NCBI GenBank assembly: GCA_034670405.1
Contig: JAXDDX010000163.1
Span: forward strand, 372,001-436,000
From: Hoplostethus atlanticus
Taxonomy: Eukaryota > Chordata > Actinopteri > Trachichthyiformes > Trachichthyidae
Length of the DNA stretch: 64,000 nucleotides
Direction: 5' to 3'
The notes beneath the pieces were generated by a model. The model saw nothing but the letters and a program-made list of their open reading frames with translations. It had not been told where the DNA came from and did not search any database. This document shows positions 22,560-34,689 of this stretch, one piece after another (position 1 is the stretch's first letter; every line of letters starts with the position of its first letter). The position numbers and the translations under genes were made by a program.

Positions 22560-24160
22560 TTAATTTATTAGGGCCGGGATCTCAATAGATATCTCAACAA
22601 TGGATTTTGAACTTCCTTATGAATCAATTGGCGCCGTCATGGAGTCATTTAATCTTAAAGGCCATCTTGGTTTAAGGGCAATTGTTACACAAATGAAATG
22701 ATTAGCCTGCTCACTTCATCCAATAGCCACATAGTTTTAAAATGTACTTTGTGTTTGATGCACAAGTCGACCCAGTGATCTTAAATCTGCAGCTCTGCAA
22801 TTACTACCAAGAAATGTAATCAAGACTATTCCATCTCTAGTAATTGTAGATCAACTTCTTGTATCCTGTTTCTAATTAAGATCCGTGAGAAAGCTGTTTT
22901 CAGACGACTTGATACAAATTGATGCATCATTTCAAAAACAGCACCAGTCTTTCAGGAGATTGTGTTTCAGGATATCAGTACTATATGAGAATAGTTTGTT
23001 TTTGTATTGGGAGATACATGCATTTTATATTACATGTTGGCTCCACGGTGTAACATAATGGGCTTTATTGGTTTTCTCTCTTGAAATTCCATTAAGTCCG
23101 TTTTCACAGTGCTGATGATATGCTAACGATAAGTGTCAATAAGAAAAAATAAAAGATAAAAACACCTAAAGAGTGTCGGTGGCGCAGATCACCGGAGACT
23201 TGTTTAAATCTAGTTTATAAACTGCTTTTGTAATGGTTACTGTCATTGGACCTAAACCAGGAACACTTGTCATTTAAGGAATCCAGCCAAAGTAAAAAGA
23301 AATAAAAATCTCTCGCAAGCTGCTGCAGAGGTGCTAATGCATGCTTTTTTTTAACGCTCTCCTCACGCCTCTTCCACTGAAAAGTGGTTGGTATTAGTCC
23401 AAAATGCTGTATAGAGTCACCACAAAAACAAATACAATCTAAAAATCTGTTTTGTCCAACTGTGGTGTTTGTATTAAAGGAAAAATCCACTCGAAAACAC
23501 TTTAAGGCTGTGATCACATAGGAAGCGTTTTCTCATTTATTTTCAGTGGTTTGGTCGTGGCGCTGACCTGGGCGCTCCAACATGAACATGACTCAACTTT
23601 AGCCACGTCTCTGGTCCATTGGCCAATCAAATTGAAGAAGAGGGGAAGGAGAAGACATATAAAAATAAAAGTGTAAAATCTGAGATGGAGAAGAAATAAA
23701 TAGGAGGTTGTCTTGTTGTGTATAAGCAGTTTAACAAGTTGAACAAGCCGGTCGAACTGCTCCACTGTCAGGTGAAAATAGCTTATGAAACTGGTGTTAT
23801 CTTGATGGAGCCCTTGGACAAGATGATAAATCTTGGTATTCTGTTCTTTCTAAGAGGATGTCAAGTGTCCACATTCTCCCTTTCAGAATCGGCTCCTTAT
23901 CCTCTTCTTCAAGACCAAGCTGAGCAATTACTAACTTTCTCATGTCCTTTTTTTTTTATTTTCAACAAGGTTATCCCGTTTTTTTACTTACTAGATTGCA
24001 AGTAGTTGTCAAGCTTTATGTTGCACGGCAACGACAATGTTGTAACTCTCCTTGCACTCTATGCAATCTTGCTCTCTTTGTTACCGGCGATGCTCACAGC
24101 GGCGCCTTGAGCAGGAGAAAAACTCTTCCTTTGTGATCACAGCGTAATACCCTATAAAAC
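22560..24160. other. Non-coding stretch, no gene seen
   Basis: Complex unique sequence at about 22570-22780 (AACAATGG, TGAATCAATTGG and similar) could be a conserved non-coding element. The rest shows nothing specific. Confidence 0.45.
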
Positions 24161-24520
24161 GGCTATCGGCGCGTACCGTGCATTCTTGGGTCCATTTTGT
24201 TGTTCGGTGGTGTACACTTCTTATTCCCATGGATAGCTGGCCAAATGTAGATGATGTGACGTCAGGTTTTAGGTCAGGTTTTGTGTCAGTCCCTCAGAAT
24301 CAAAGAGCAAGGCCTTCTTTCTAGACTCGCCATTTTGCTCCGACGTTTAACAATCATACAGAGGGAAATCCTTCGTAGGAAGAGATGCCAACTTTCCCAC
24401 TGACAGGAGCCTCAATAGACCGTAATGCACCTACATGTACTGAATGCAACAAGTTCACACCCCTTCTCTTGTTGAAAGTAATTCTGGGAAATGCAGGAAA
24501 GTCACTATCTGAAGTAGAGA

Positions 24521-24784
24521 CTAGATGAGGCAGGGTTTAGGGAAAGTGGGTACACCAAAAAAGTTAATTACATCTAACTCCTGGAATGCGTTGAACATCA
24601 CAGATTTATGATACGTAACAGTGTCAAAGTATCTGAGGGTGGAATTTTTCTTTAAGCGGCTTACAACATCAACTGAGTCATCAACACCAGGGAGAACGCC
24701 ACCACCGACATCCAAAACAAACTCATCCTGTCTTTCCTGTATGGGCTCAAAGACATTCACAAAAACAAACTTCATCATAGGCAT
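24521..24784 (-). CDS. Unidentified 87-codon reading frame, probably repeat-derived
   Basis: An ATG-to-stop frame with balanced, non-repetitive composition. It includes FVFVNVFEPIQERQ, LDVGGGVLPGVDDSVDVV and SVMFNAFQELDVINFF and ends PKPCLI. An in-frame stop lies just before the ATG. It has no signal peptide, membrane segment or recognised motif. The downstream minus-strand sequence (about 24180-24500) has an AAAATGGCGAGTCTAGA stretch that looks like interspersed-repeat sequence, so the frame may be the tail of a transposon protein. Chance or a decayed retrocopy are the alternatives. No function is assigned. Confidence 0.3.
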   Translation of the reverse strand: MPMMKFVFVNVFEPIQERQDEFVLDVGGGVLPGVDDSVDVVSRLKKNSTLRYFDTVTYHKSVMFNAFQELDVINFFGVPTFPKPCLI

Positions 24785-25263
24785 AGCTTTTTACCAATAA
24801 CAGCTTTCCCTTACACACCTCTTATCGAGAGATACCGTTCCTCCCAAAACATGAGGGAACAATAACAGTGGTAAAATTAGCGACGTGTCACCAGACCCCG
24901 CAGGCATTCCCCGCATCGCTGTGTTTCTTATATATCTAAATAGCACAATTCCTCTACACACTTATTATCCCCCTTAACCATCTGTGCCATATTAAGCATG
25001 CCTGCCTTTACCAACTTTTTTTTAGATGTGGCAGGGAGAGAAACAAGGGAAGACCTCAGACATCGGATATGTATTAAAACCCAAATTGTTGTGCCCATTT
25101 AGCGTCTTCGGTTAGAAGTTATAAATCAGAAGAAAAATATGTTGGTGCAACATAATTTTTATTCTTTGTGTATGTGAGGAGTCATGTTTCATATAATCGT
25201 AACAATAATAATGATAATTTGGTTATAGTACACACACAGTTAGACACTTTCTCCCTGTCAGTA

Positions 25264-25290
25264 AACACACACACACACACATACACACAC
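25264..25290. repeat. (CA)n microsatellite, interrupted
   Basis: CA tract with one TA interruption. Confidence 0.9.
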
Positions 25291-26943
25291 TTTTTGCTTT
25301 GTGCTCTCATCATTGAGGAATTTTACAAGCAGTCACAAGGGTTCCTCAGGGATGTGCCCAGACAAAAGCTAGACTCTAGTATCATTTTCCAGCGACGGCA
25401 AGCCTGTGAATAAGTTTGACAACAATGTCCTCCAAGGTAATAGATGTATTAGTCACTCTGCTTTGTCTGAGCTCCGTGCTCCGTCCAGAGAGTCGCCGTC
25501 AAGGTTTCACGTAACCTTTAATAGAGGAAGATAATGGGACAGTGACTACAGACGACACTGAGGTTGTATATTTAGCAACATAATAAACAGACTCAATGTT
25601 TAAATACACACCAGCAGCGATTCGGTAGGTATCCACCACAGATGAACTTTCCCCACCATTGTGAAATAGTTCTGTGACAAAATACTGTACCTGCCATCTA
25701 ATCTCCCACAACTGGAGACAAGGATTTGGAGACTCAGCGGAGATTAAACTTTCTTAAAGCTTTTTTTGGTGATGGAAATGAAACACTAATCCATTATGAA
25801 ATCAACAAAAGACAAAATGAATTGCTGCTATTATTTCAATTCTGATTTTACAGTTAGATTCATACAATTCGCTGCAAAATAGAGTGACGTGCGCATTCCA
25901 CGTTTTGTATCAATGGATAAACCTTCATGACCATATATCAACAATCCTGTTTTAGCGTTGAATGTATGGGACCCTGCATTGTGCTTACCAAGGTGCTTAT
26001 CCCATCTGGTCATACTTCCCAACAGGACAAAGTAACCTCACATCTCATCCTAATAATGACTGCTCTGCTTGTAGTACAATGACGCATGTGATAAGCACGT
26101 GGTGAGACTTTACACACACACACACGCACACTTTCACCTTGTCAGCACTTGCTCCAGTTGCGCAGAGATAGGTAAAGCATCCATTAACACATTAGTGCGT
26201 CTTTATCCATGTTGTCGCAGCTGCACACCTCAGGGCTGTGCTGCTCGTCCTCTCAGCTTTTTCATCCCCCACCGCTCTACTCCCGGGGACCTGCTGGTAG
26301 GACTGAGCTCAGTACACAGCTGCAACACTACAGCGTCTAACTGGATGTTTGCTCACGATGACGTGAAGTCAATTCGGAGCGACGTTAATGTGTTTGCTGG
26401 AGAAAAGTGACTGTATTTTCTTCCCCGCTAATGTTCACTTTGTTCACTGAGGTGAGCGTGAGCTGTCTAATGTTAGGTTTAAAGTGAATGACCCAAGATA
26501 TTGTGTGTGTGTGGGGTCTGAGTTGAGCTCAGTAGCTGCAGTGAGGTTTCTTAAGGCTCTCGCTCTGTGCCTCATTTGCTTTGCCGCCGTCTGATTGGAG
26601 GAGATGAGCCTCTACTTTGCTTTTGACTTCAAACCGAGGTTCATTACCCCCTCCGCTCTCACACTCCCTCCATGCTTACCTCTTTCTCTGACTCTCTCAC
26701 ACATAGACACACACGTATAACTATCCGATGTGAAAATTGTCGTCAAAAGGATTCATTTACATAGTGCTCAAGGCGCCTGCGATAGCTGCAAATACAATGC
26801 TAATACAATACAAGGCAGGAAGCAGAGAGCGGTGCCACCTCCGTAATTTGGAGCTGCCGGTGATAGCTGACACGGAACCACGTCTCACAACGTTTCGCAA
26901 GCTGCCAGGATCTCATCCAACCACCCACACCCGCATGCAAGTT

Positions 26944-26945
<2 letters not shown>

Positions 26946-26975
<30 letters not shown>
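26946..26975. repeat. (AC)n microsatellite
   Basis: Uninterrupted AC tract. Confidence 0.93.
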
Positions 26976-26978
<3 letters not shown>

Positions 26979-27111
26979 TTTCTTATCTAATAAACAGATT
27001 CTCTACCTCCTCTATAATCGTCGTCGGTCACTCAGCAGCAAAAGAGGGATCGTTTATCTTCTGATTCTCCTTCACTGTTTCTGAAGGAGGGACGAACTTC
27101 ATCCTTTACTA

Positions 27112-27128
27112 GTGTGTGTGTGTGTGTG
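27112..27128. repeat. (GT)n microsatellite, short
   Basis: Uninterrupted GT tract. Confidence 0.85.
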
Positions 27129-27357
27129 CATTTGCAGGAATTACAATACCGTTTCACAAATGATTGCAATGCACATACACTTGAGTGTACAAAATATTAC
27201 CTTCATCTCATCTACCCTTCATGACTAAAGTGGGTTTAAGGTGAAATTAATCAGTAATCATAATTACTTCTGCAGGTTTTTATTATTTTTCTCTGAAATG
27301 TATTAAATGTTCATCCCTTGCAGTTTGTGAAGCAATCTGGAATGTGATATTTGAAAG

Positions 27358-27394
27358 TGCTAACTGTTTCATTTCTCTTTCTCTCTAGGTGAGT
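27358..27394 (+). promoter_or_regulatory. Candidate recursive splice site
   Basis: A consensus branch site (TGCTAAC, 27358-27364) is followed by a pyrimidine tract (TGTTTCATTTCTCTTTCTCT) and TAG at 27386-27388. This abuts GTGAGT (27389-27394), a full donor consensus. The branch A is about 25 nt from the AG. Acceptor and donor with no exon between them is the known ratchet-point layout of long vertebrate introns. A second donor-like GTGAGT at 27448 would define a 59-nt recursive-splicing exon. All of this rests on sequence only and implies a host transcript on plus. Confidence 0.5.
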
Positions 27395-27978
27395 CAGTAA
27401 TGTATGGAGAAACACACACACCTCCCACTCTGAAGGGCCATGGACTTGTGAGTGACATGAACGCATACACGCTGTTTATCTGTCGAGGTCCATCCCTCTC
27501 AGTGCCTGCATCGAGCCTGTCTGCAAGACTTTTGGAGTAGATCGCTAAGTCTCAACGTCAAGTATCTTCAATCAATTTATTGGCAGAGATGTAAAAAAAG
27601 CAGCCTAGCAGTAGTTTATCTTGCTCTGCTCTCATGACAAACATCAAACCAGTTACCCAGAACATGTTTTAATAGTCAACCAGCAGGTTTACTGGCTGAG
27701 AGCCACCAGAGAGATACCTTTATTCAGTTTATGAAAAGTAATGGGAGAGTGTATTTCAGTTCTTTGAACATGGGTAAACCAGGGGAGCTCACCAAGCACT
27801 GTTTTAGAGTATATAGTTCCATATCTCAGCAGCATATGACTTCTTGTATAACAGTCCCCTCCTGCATTTCCCTCACTGCTGATGGTACCTGCCCAAGGCC
27901 AAGACATAAACATTGCAATATTCCTATCCATTTTTCTTGTCGTACAAAGAATCTAGTTTGCCTGGTGCTGGAGGTAGG

Positions 27979-28021
27979 CTCCTAGGTCCCTGCCCAGGGT
28001 CCCTGCTAGGGGACCTAGGAG
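27979..28021. repeat. GC-rich hairpin, perfect 12-bp arms
   Basis: CTCCTAGGTCCC at 27979-27990 pairs with GGGACCTAGGAG at 28010-28021 across a 19-nt loop that itself contains related GGTCCCTGC words. Confidence 0.8.
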
Positions 28022-29102
28022 TGTTTGCTAAACTCTGCTTGTCAAACATCAAACATCTCCAAAGGAATATAATCTCTTTGCCTGCTTCTTGGTTACACAC
28101 ATCTCCTCTCTCCAATCCACTAGCACCTCACTGACAGTGCCTTTTAATTTGGAATAGCTTGAGCAATGGAGCTAGGTGCTAACATCCTCTAGGCTATCAT
28201 CAATACAGATTTCATGAAAATATATGTTTGAATATTGTTTCCAAGCTAGCTGTAGGTTAGCTGCACTAGGTCGCTTTCACTCTGACTGGCAAAGATTTTG
28301 ATGAAAGGATTAGCTTGGTTGAACTTGGTCATCGGAGATAGCGTGAAGTAGCTGGCACCGCCTCTTGTCTTACATTATTTAGGTTTTTATATGAGCAGAT
28401 CGCCGTCGTTGCTTGGCTCCAGTGCGCGTCTCTCCCCTCCTCCCCCATCAGCATCCCTCCCGTTGCCCTCCCAGCTCACATTATCCCTTGTTTCTATCTC
28501 CTTATGTAGTTAATGCAATTAGAAAGTCTGTTTTATCAGTAGCAGCGTTGCTTTTCTATCAGTTTCTTTGATTTGCAGCAACATTACATGTGTATGACCT
28601 CGATTTTACCCCAAAATGTGATTGCCTTGAACATAACTTACAAGTTACAACTCACCAAAAATTCCAGAAATGCTTTGTTTTTTTCCCCCATGAATCATGT
28701 TTTCATAACTATGTTCTGGTTGCCAACTACAAGTAGCACATATGTATCCAATGCCGTGGCGCAACAACATCTCCTCTCTCAATTCAAAACAAAACATTTG
28801 TGCTCCTAGATTCATCTAAATCACTTAAACCCAGCCGAGAAATAGCAAAAGTAAAAAAAAAAGATATAAAGAGCAAAGGAATTGAAAGAAGGACAAGTTT
28901 CCCCTCCAATACCTCAGATCTCTCCGAGAGATCCGAGAGAAACCGGAGAGACCGAGAGCGAACGGAGGCGGGAGGGAGAATGTTTTCAGTCCAATGTCTT
29001 TTCTGTGAGATTGAGGTAATAATGGGAGCGAGATGAAGATAAACTTTATCGGAGACTTCTCTCTTATTGGCACTGCCCCATAACTGACTCCACCATACAC
29101 TT

Positions 29103-29122
29103 ACACACACACACACACACAC
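29103..29122. repeat. (AC)n microsatellite
   Basis: Uninterrupted AC tract. Confidence 0.93.
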
Positions 29123-29383
29123 ATTGCTTCAGTGGACATTCCTGTGTATTTTTGCTTTCAAGTCATTGCTATTTGCTCTTGTCTAACTCCTCTTCCTCTC
29201 TGTCTTCTGCTTCCTGTCCTCCCTAACCCCAGTTTAATGAAGCCGCTGGGCTGAACTTAACTCACCCTCCATAACCTCATTCTACCCTTCATTCCTCCTC
29301 TAGGACACAGACAGCACAGCCCCTCCCAGTGTCCTCTGTCCTCCCCTTACACACACACACATAAAACACGGAACAGTAGGCTT

Positions 29384-29385
<2 letters not shown>

Positions 29386-29420
<35 letters not shown>
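29386..29420. repeat. (AC)n microsatellite
   Basis: 35 bp of uninterrupted AC, with a shorter AC tract at 29350-29361. Confidence 0.95.
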
Positions 29421-29424
<4 letters not shown>

Positions 29425-30863
29425 CCCAGCTGTCTCTGCTAAAACATTAAGCACCCAGACTTTTGATCGTGTACAGCAAGCCTGACTACAGGAATAGTAA
29501 CAAATGAACCCTCAGAAAAAGTGAGATTATTGCCCCAATCTGGTGTGCTTTGATTAGATAATATGCCTGCATCTGGTCTGCATTAGTCTGGCTTTACTCA
29601 TCCGGGATGTGTGTCTGCTCCCGCTATGCGGACCACCCTCCTGTTCTCTTCTTTTTTTAAGTGGTTACTGGAGCCATGAACTACTGGTTTGGCGCACGAT
29701 GAAGCAAAAACAGAGTAGCAGAAAAGGCAAGGAGAGGGGGAGAAAGAAAGAAAGAAAGAGAGAAAGAACCCCAAAAAACTATAAAATAATCTTGTGGTAC
29801 AACACAAAATTCTTTTATTTTTATGTTTCTGTTTTTCCCAGAATACCGTTTTAGTAGACCAACACCGATAAACCAATACATGAAACCTGAGCTTTGTTGC
29901 TGGTGACACATCAAACCAGCATGTCTTTTTAAATGTAGCTTTTCATTTCATGATCGCAAAGAAATGAGTTGGCCTAACATGAATATCTAGGCTACTCATA
30001 GAGATCACATACGAGGACAACCCAGCCTAATAGGTAGGTTATTACAAAGCCTTTAAGCTGAATGAACTACATCTCACCTGACTTCTCCATAGGATTTGAG
30101 AGTTAACTGTTGAACTGCCTTTTCAGTTATCTAGGCCTCGCATCCAATTTATGTGGGAGCTGTATATGAAAATTGCTCATAATATTCTGTCTGCAACGAT
30201 GATCTAGCTTGATGATAGTTGTACACATTCTTCACATGGCCTGTACGTATGAAGCTTATACCTGATGTAGCCTACATCCTGTTAGTATGGAACTTCTTAA
30301 AGATAGATGCTGCATCCTGTAGTCATTTTTTAATGCGGCAAATATGGACTACTAACCTTAAAATGTGTCAATCAAAGTTTTACAATGTCGACACCATCCT
30401 TCCTGGTGGGATGTTCTGCATTGTGTCCTCCTTGGTCAAACAGACTATATGACGTGTTACCTAAACTACTTGCTTTATCATCCTGTGATTTGATTTAAAA
30501 GCTTGAATAGACATAATGTGTGTAGCTGTAAGCATGTAAGGGAATTCCCTTGCTGAGAAATTCCTTTGCCTGTCTTGAGTTACACAGGCCACTGAAGACA
30601 CATAATAAAAGGGGGAATATTGTGCTGAGTGCCACTTGTCTTTTGCACCCTTTGAACAGAAGACACATAATCACACAAACATGTAACACCTAAAGCCATC
30701 ACATCTCATCACCCTCTGTGTTTGTTTCCTTCCAGTCTTGCATCCATGTGTGATTTAGCACTGTTCAGTGTGAAAACAACCTACACACTGGCTTGGATTA
30801 GCCTGGCCGCTCGTTGCAGACACCAGGGGCTCACACCCCTTTAGATGCCACATTTGACTGAGT

Positions 30864-30884
30864 ACACACACACACACACACACA
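30864..30884. repeat. (AC)n microsatellite
   Basis: Uninterrupted AC tract. Confidence 0.9.
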
Positions 30885-31825
30885 GCCCTCAGGAAAGGCC
30901 TAAGCCAGAGCAGTTGGCTCGTCTAGGCTCTACCGAACCACCGACAGACACATCAAATCTGTGGCTTCATTAGATGGATAACACAAAGCCATCAGTCATA
31001 CTAAAGGACACAAGTCAGCTTTGAATAACCCTCACACTTATGCCATTCTAGCTTCCAAACTGTTTGAACATTCAGATTATATACACTGTAAACCCACAAT
31101 AAACTCGTATGTCAGGGTGCAAATTAGAGTCTACACTTGAATCAGCGTGTAAATCAAGAAGAATTGTGGAATTTATACACATCTTATGATTTTTGGTGCA
31201 GTAGAAAGAATACATAAAGTTACTGTTGAGCTTACTTGTCATTGTAGACATGAGTTAGACACAAACAAAACTTAGTTACCGGGTCAACTGGATTCGAGAT
31301 TTGAAAAAAAAAATTGATGGCATAGCATATAAAACGTATATTCTACCTACTATACTCTTACAGCCCAGGCCCCTTGGAGTCCATTTGTTCATACACACAC
31401 ACACACTCATTCTCCCAATCTAAACACACCATACACCACGCCCCTCAGAGAGCTGTAGCTTCAGCTAGCTATCTCGACCCAGGGAAGCTGTAATTCAGTG
31501 ACAGTGTGTGTACACGCTCGCAATATATGTGTGTGTGTATGTGTGACTGACTACCTATGAGAGCGGGGGGGTGAAAGAGAGGAGAGCAAAACAATCAGAG
31601 AAATGGAGATAGAGAAGAAAGGCAAGAGGAAAAGTGTATACATGTGTGAGCGTGGCCTTGTCTCTGTTAATGTAGCGCCGGGGTTAACCTCAAGCTAGCG
31701 GGAGGAGCCAGCAATAACAGAGCTCCCAGAAGCCCACAGTGCAATGCTAGCTGCGCTAATAGCCAAGATAAACCCGGGCATCACTAAAGTCAGGGAACTT
31801 TACTGGGCAAAGACATATGAGCCGT

Positions 31826-31955
31826 GACACGTGGCAGGGTGGCCTACTTGTTAAAGAGACCGTAACTGGAAGGTCACAGATTTGATCCCGACAGCAGCCA
31901 ATATGCCCAACAACCAAACCCTGTATCTGCTCCCTATTTCAGTTCAGTTCATTCA
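31826..31955 (+). mobile_element. tRNA-derived SINE head
   Basis: ACGTGGCAGGGTGGCCTACTTG, GTTAAAGAGACCGTAACTGG and AGGTCACAGATTTGATCCC give a tRNA-like head with a diverged B box. It is followed by CAGCCAATATGCCCAACAAC and a CTGCTCCCT body ending in ATTCA-type repeats (to about 31970). The probable tail of this family appears at 32178-32240, about 200 bp further on, so the copy may be interrupted. Confidence 0.6.
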
Positions 31956-32177
31956 ATTCAATTCAATTGAGTAATGTTTTTTGGAAAGAAGCATTATTGC
32001 CAAAGCATTTCAGTACATCACAAAGCACATTCTATATTTACCTTAGAAGAACATCATAAAGGTATAAATGTGAAACTAGGAAATAAACAATGCAGTGAAT
32101 ACAAGACTTGAAGTGGTGAGGAATCAAACTGCAGAACTTAGGTCATAATAATAATTAATAATTATAACAATTTTGAA

Positions 32178-32240
32178 CTTATTTATATGTCGCTTTGGAT
32201 GAGAGCATCATGCCTAAAACGTAAAACATAATGTACAAAG
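32178..32240 (+). mobile_element. SINE 3' tail fragment
   Basis: TGTCGCTTTGGATGAGAGCA followed by TCATGCCTAAAACGTAAAAC. This is the conserved fish SINE/LINE tail, diverged. Confidence 0.65.
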
Positions 32241-32244
32241 CTGC

Positions 32245-34320
32245 GACTGCTTCCAAACACTGTCCTGTAGCACCGTCTCAGAGACCGCCGCTTCTCCCTG
32301 TGTGTTATTAGCCGTGCCTAATAGGCAAACCTGAATCGAAAAGTGAGTTCATACAGTCATGATGTCACTGTCTCCTGGCATCAGCGCCGGGCTAATCACA
32401 TGCCGGAGACAGGAGAAGGGGGCGCCGGTGACAGGGGAAAGTGAGATACCGCTCGTTAAGGGAGAGCACTCTGAACCGGGGATGCAGAGAAATCAGCTTG
32501 TTATTTATTTAGTAGCCGGTGCTGATGAGGAAGGGGGATGTATCTTAGTGTATGTGAGTCATCTGAATCTTGTCGCTTTAAAATGCGTCAGATACCTCAA
32601 TAGTAATTCCCTCAATGTGTCGTATTCCTTTTATTTTTACTATTGTGAATTTCAATATTATTTCTCCTTGGAAACAAACAAAGCAGCAAGCAGTAAAGTT
32701 TTTTTAGGCCTTTATTTTTTATTTTGCAGGGTGTTAGGAAAAGAGCTCGGCCGCTTCATTTCTTTAGATATAAAATCTTTGTGTACTAGGGCAAAGAAGG
32801 GTGGGGTTCAAAAGCCTCTTCCTTCAAGTTGTTTATTTTCCAGAAAGGTCTCCATATGTGTCCCAGATGAATTGCTGGAGATAAAAGTGGAGGCTTTTGG
32901 TGGATGTAAAATGAAGTTTGATTGAGTGGGAGGGAACTGTGGTCTGGGGTCTCGGCTTTGTTGCTGTTAAATATAGGCTTGAGAAACACCACAAATTGAG
33001 AGCCCAGCCTCTATATTAGATCATTCTGGGGCCCCTTGGCACAAAAACACATAATGAGAAACACAAAGTCATATACACACACAGTCACACGCTAAATATA
33101 GTAGGTACACATTTGTGCACATACACACTCTCTGCCTTTCACGCTCTCTCACACACTAACACACACACACACATAGGATAAGCAGACACTTCAAAAACTG
33201 AGGAAGATTGGGGAAGACACTGAACAAGAGAATTGGCTGAGCCCTGAAGCTTTGCAGTGAGTAGATCTACAGTATCGTCTGGCTTCACTGCAGGTTCTCA
33301 TGCGGTGTTTGTTTTGCGATATCATTTTCTGGGCGGTATCTGTTTAGCCTGTTCGGTTCTCCTGAGCGTCCACTGTCCTCTTGCGTCCTGAAAAAGTCAG
33401 GCTGGTGTCTTCTTGAGTTTTGTTTTAATTACTTCCTCCTGCCGCAATTTAACTTTCCAGAACCAGACACAACATAAACACAGTGTGAAGTTCAGAACGG
33501 TTCTGATTTCAAGACCAGCCCACAGGTATAGTGCTGGTCTTTCTCTTTCTCTTTTGTGCTGGGGGGTTCAGAGCTAACGGTCAAACACACCGCTGATATG
33601 AGTTTGACCTGAAGGGGGCAGGTACTCTCTAGGGAGGATTTACTGTAGACCGAGGACAGACAATAAACACTCCATTCAAACAGAGCGATGACACCGAACA
33701 GACAGAGATGTGTGTGTGTGTGTGTGTGTGTGTCTGTGAGGGGGCAAAATGTCACATGACACATAAAAATCAGAGAAACCAGAAAATTGAGGACCATTTA
33801 ACACGCCTTGCTAGGGAAAGGGGTTATTGTTAGGGCTAGGAATCAGGGAGAGGGAGACAAGCAGGTAATGTATTGAATAAATTCAGATCTTGACAAAAAG
33901 TCTTCGAGTCATGAATTACTTGAGTACATTTATTAACACAAAATACTGAGCTCAGGAGAGATATACACACATGGTATGGTATGCAGATCTCCGCCAGAGA
34001 AGCCTCTGAACAGAGATTATAAAGCTGAGAGAAACAAGGGGGGGGGTAGCTTCTACACATCTGCAAGGTCATTCTAATAGTTTAGAGTGAGCAATGTGAA
34101 CTAGTGTGAAAAGGGTTTCTCAGGAAACAGAGAGAAGGATGAGAAGAAGGACACGAGATGGTTCTCAAAACAATCCACATAGTCATACAGAACATACAAG
34201 AAGCCATAAAACATATACACATGATCACACATGGCCTACGTCACACAAGGCACCCAAACAGCTCCTTTAGGCATCACTAACCAGAAACTAAGGGTGCATT
34301 GGGAAGCAGGAAACAAGCTA
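32245..34320. other. Non-coding stretch; one long open frame not called
   Basis: A 188-codon plus frame spans 32359-32925, but its second half is aromatic-rich AT sequence without motifs. About 32270-32470 is complex and GC-rich and could be a conserved non-coding element. A GT tract lies at 33709. Confidence 0.45.
33709..33733. repeat. (GT)n microsatellite
   Basis: Uninterrupted GT tract. Confidence 0.93.
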
Positions 34321-34327
34321 AGGCTGC

Positions 34328-34680
34328 TAGGGCTGCTCCCTGAAAGTCGACGAGTCGAATCATCTCTCCGACAGATGATTGATGATTCAGTCGACTGAGA
34401 TTCTTCAAGTCGAGCAGTCGTTTTTTAGTCAGTAACTGTAAGTAACTTTTATTGATTTTTAAATGCTCAAAAATATGACTCTGTTGCATTTGACTATGTT
34501 AATGTGCTCGAAATCATCACTGAAACTTATGCCAATGGATTTTCTGATTGCCAGATAGTCTATATTATTATATCTATATTAAAAAAAAAGAAAGAAAAAA
34601 AAGGAAGGAATAGTCGAATCGGCGTATTGAACGGCCGAACCCAATTCGACTGACAAAATTCTGAGTCGGGTACAGCCCTA
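34328..34680. mobile_element. hAT-like non-autonomous element, about 353 bp
   Basis: The left end TAGGGCTG is matched by the inverted right end CAGCCCTA. Both subterminal regions carry repeated GTCGA/TCGAAT/TCGACT words in opposite orientation. This layout is typical of fish hAT-derived MITEs. A clean 8-bp target duplication is not evident. The interior has AT-rich filler with an A/G-rich stretch near 34580 and no coding capacity. Confidence 0.6.
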
Positions 34681-34689
34681 GCTATGAGA

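Larger units (their letters stand above)
24850..27340. other. Non-coding stretch, no gene seen
   Basis: Holds three CA/GT tracts. About 26740-26920 is complex and GC-balanced and could be a conserved non-coding element. A TTCACTGAG/GTGAGC sequence at about 26442-26456 resembles a donor, with no upstream exon established. Confidence 0.45.
28025..31820. other. Non-coding stretch, no gene seen
   Basis: Microsatellites at 29103, 29386 and 30864, a small palindromic GATCTCTCCGAGAGATC near 28918, and otherwise unique sequence without supported exons. Confidence 0.5.

Noticed and set aside
32359..32925. 188-codon plus frame, the longest in the window
   Set aside because: The second half is aromatic-rich AT sequence, there is no domain, and the frame crosses a 3' splice-site-like tract without a matching donor.
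34555..34620. A/G-rich stretch considered as a retroposon poly(A) tail
   Set aside because: It lies inside the hAT-like element and no retroposed body precedes it.
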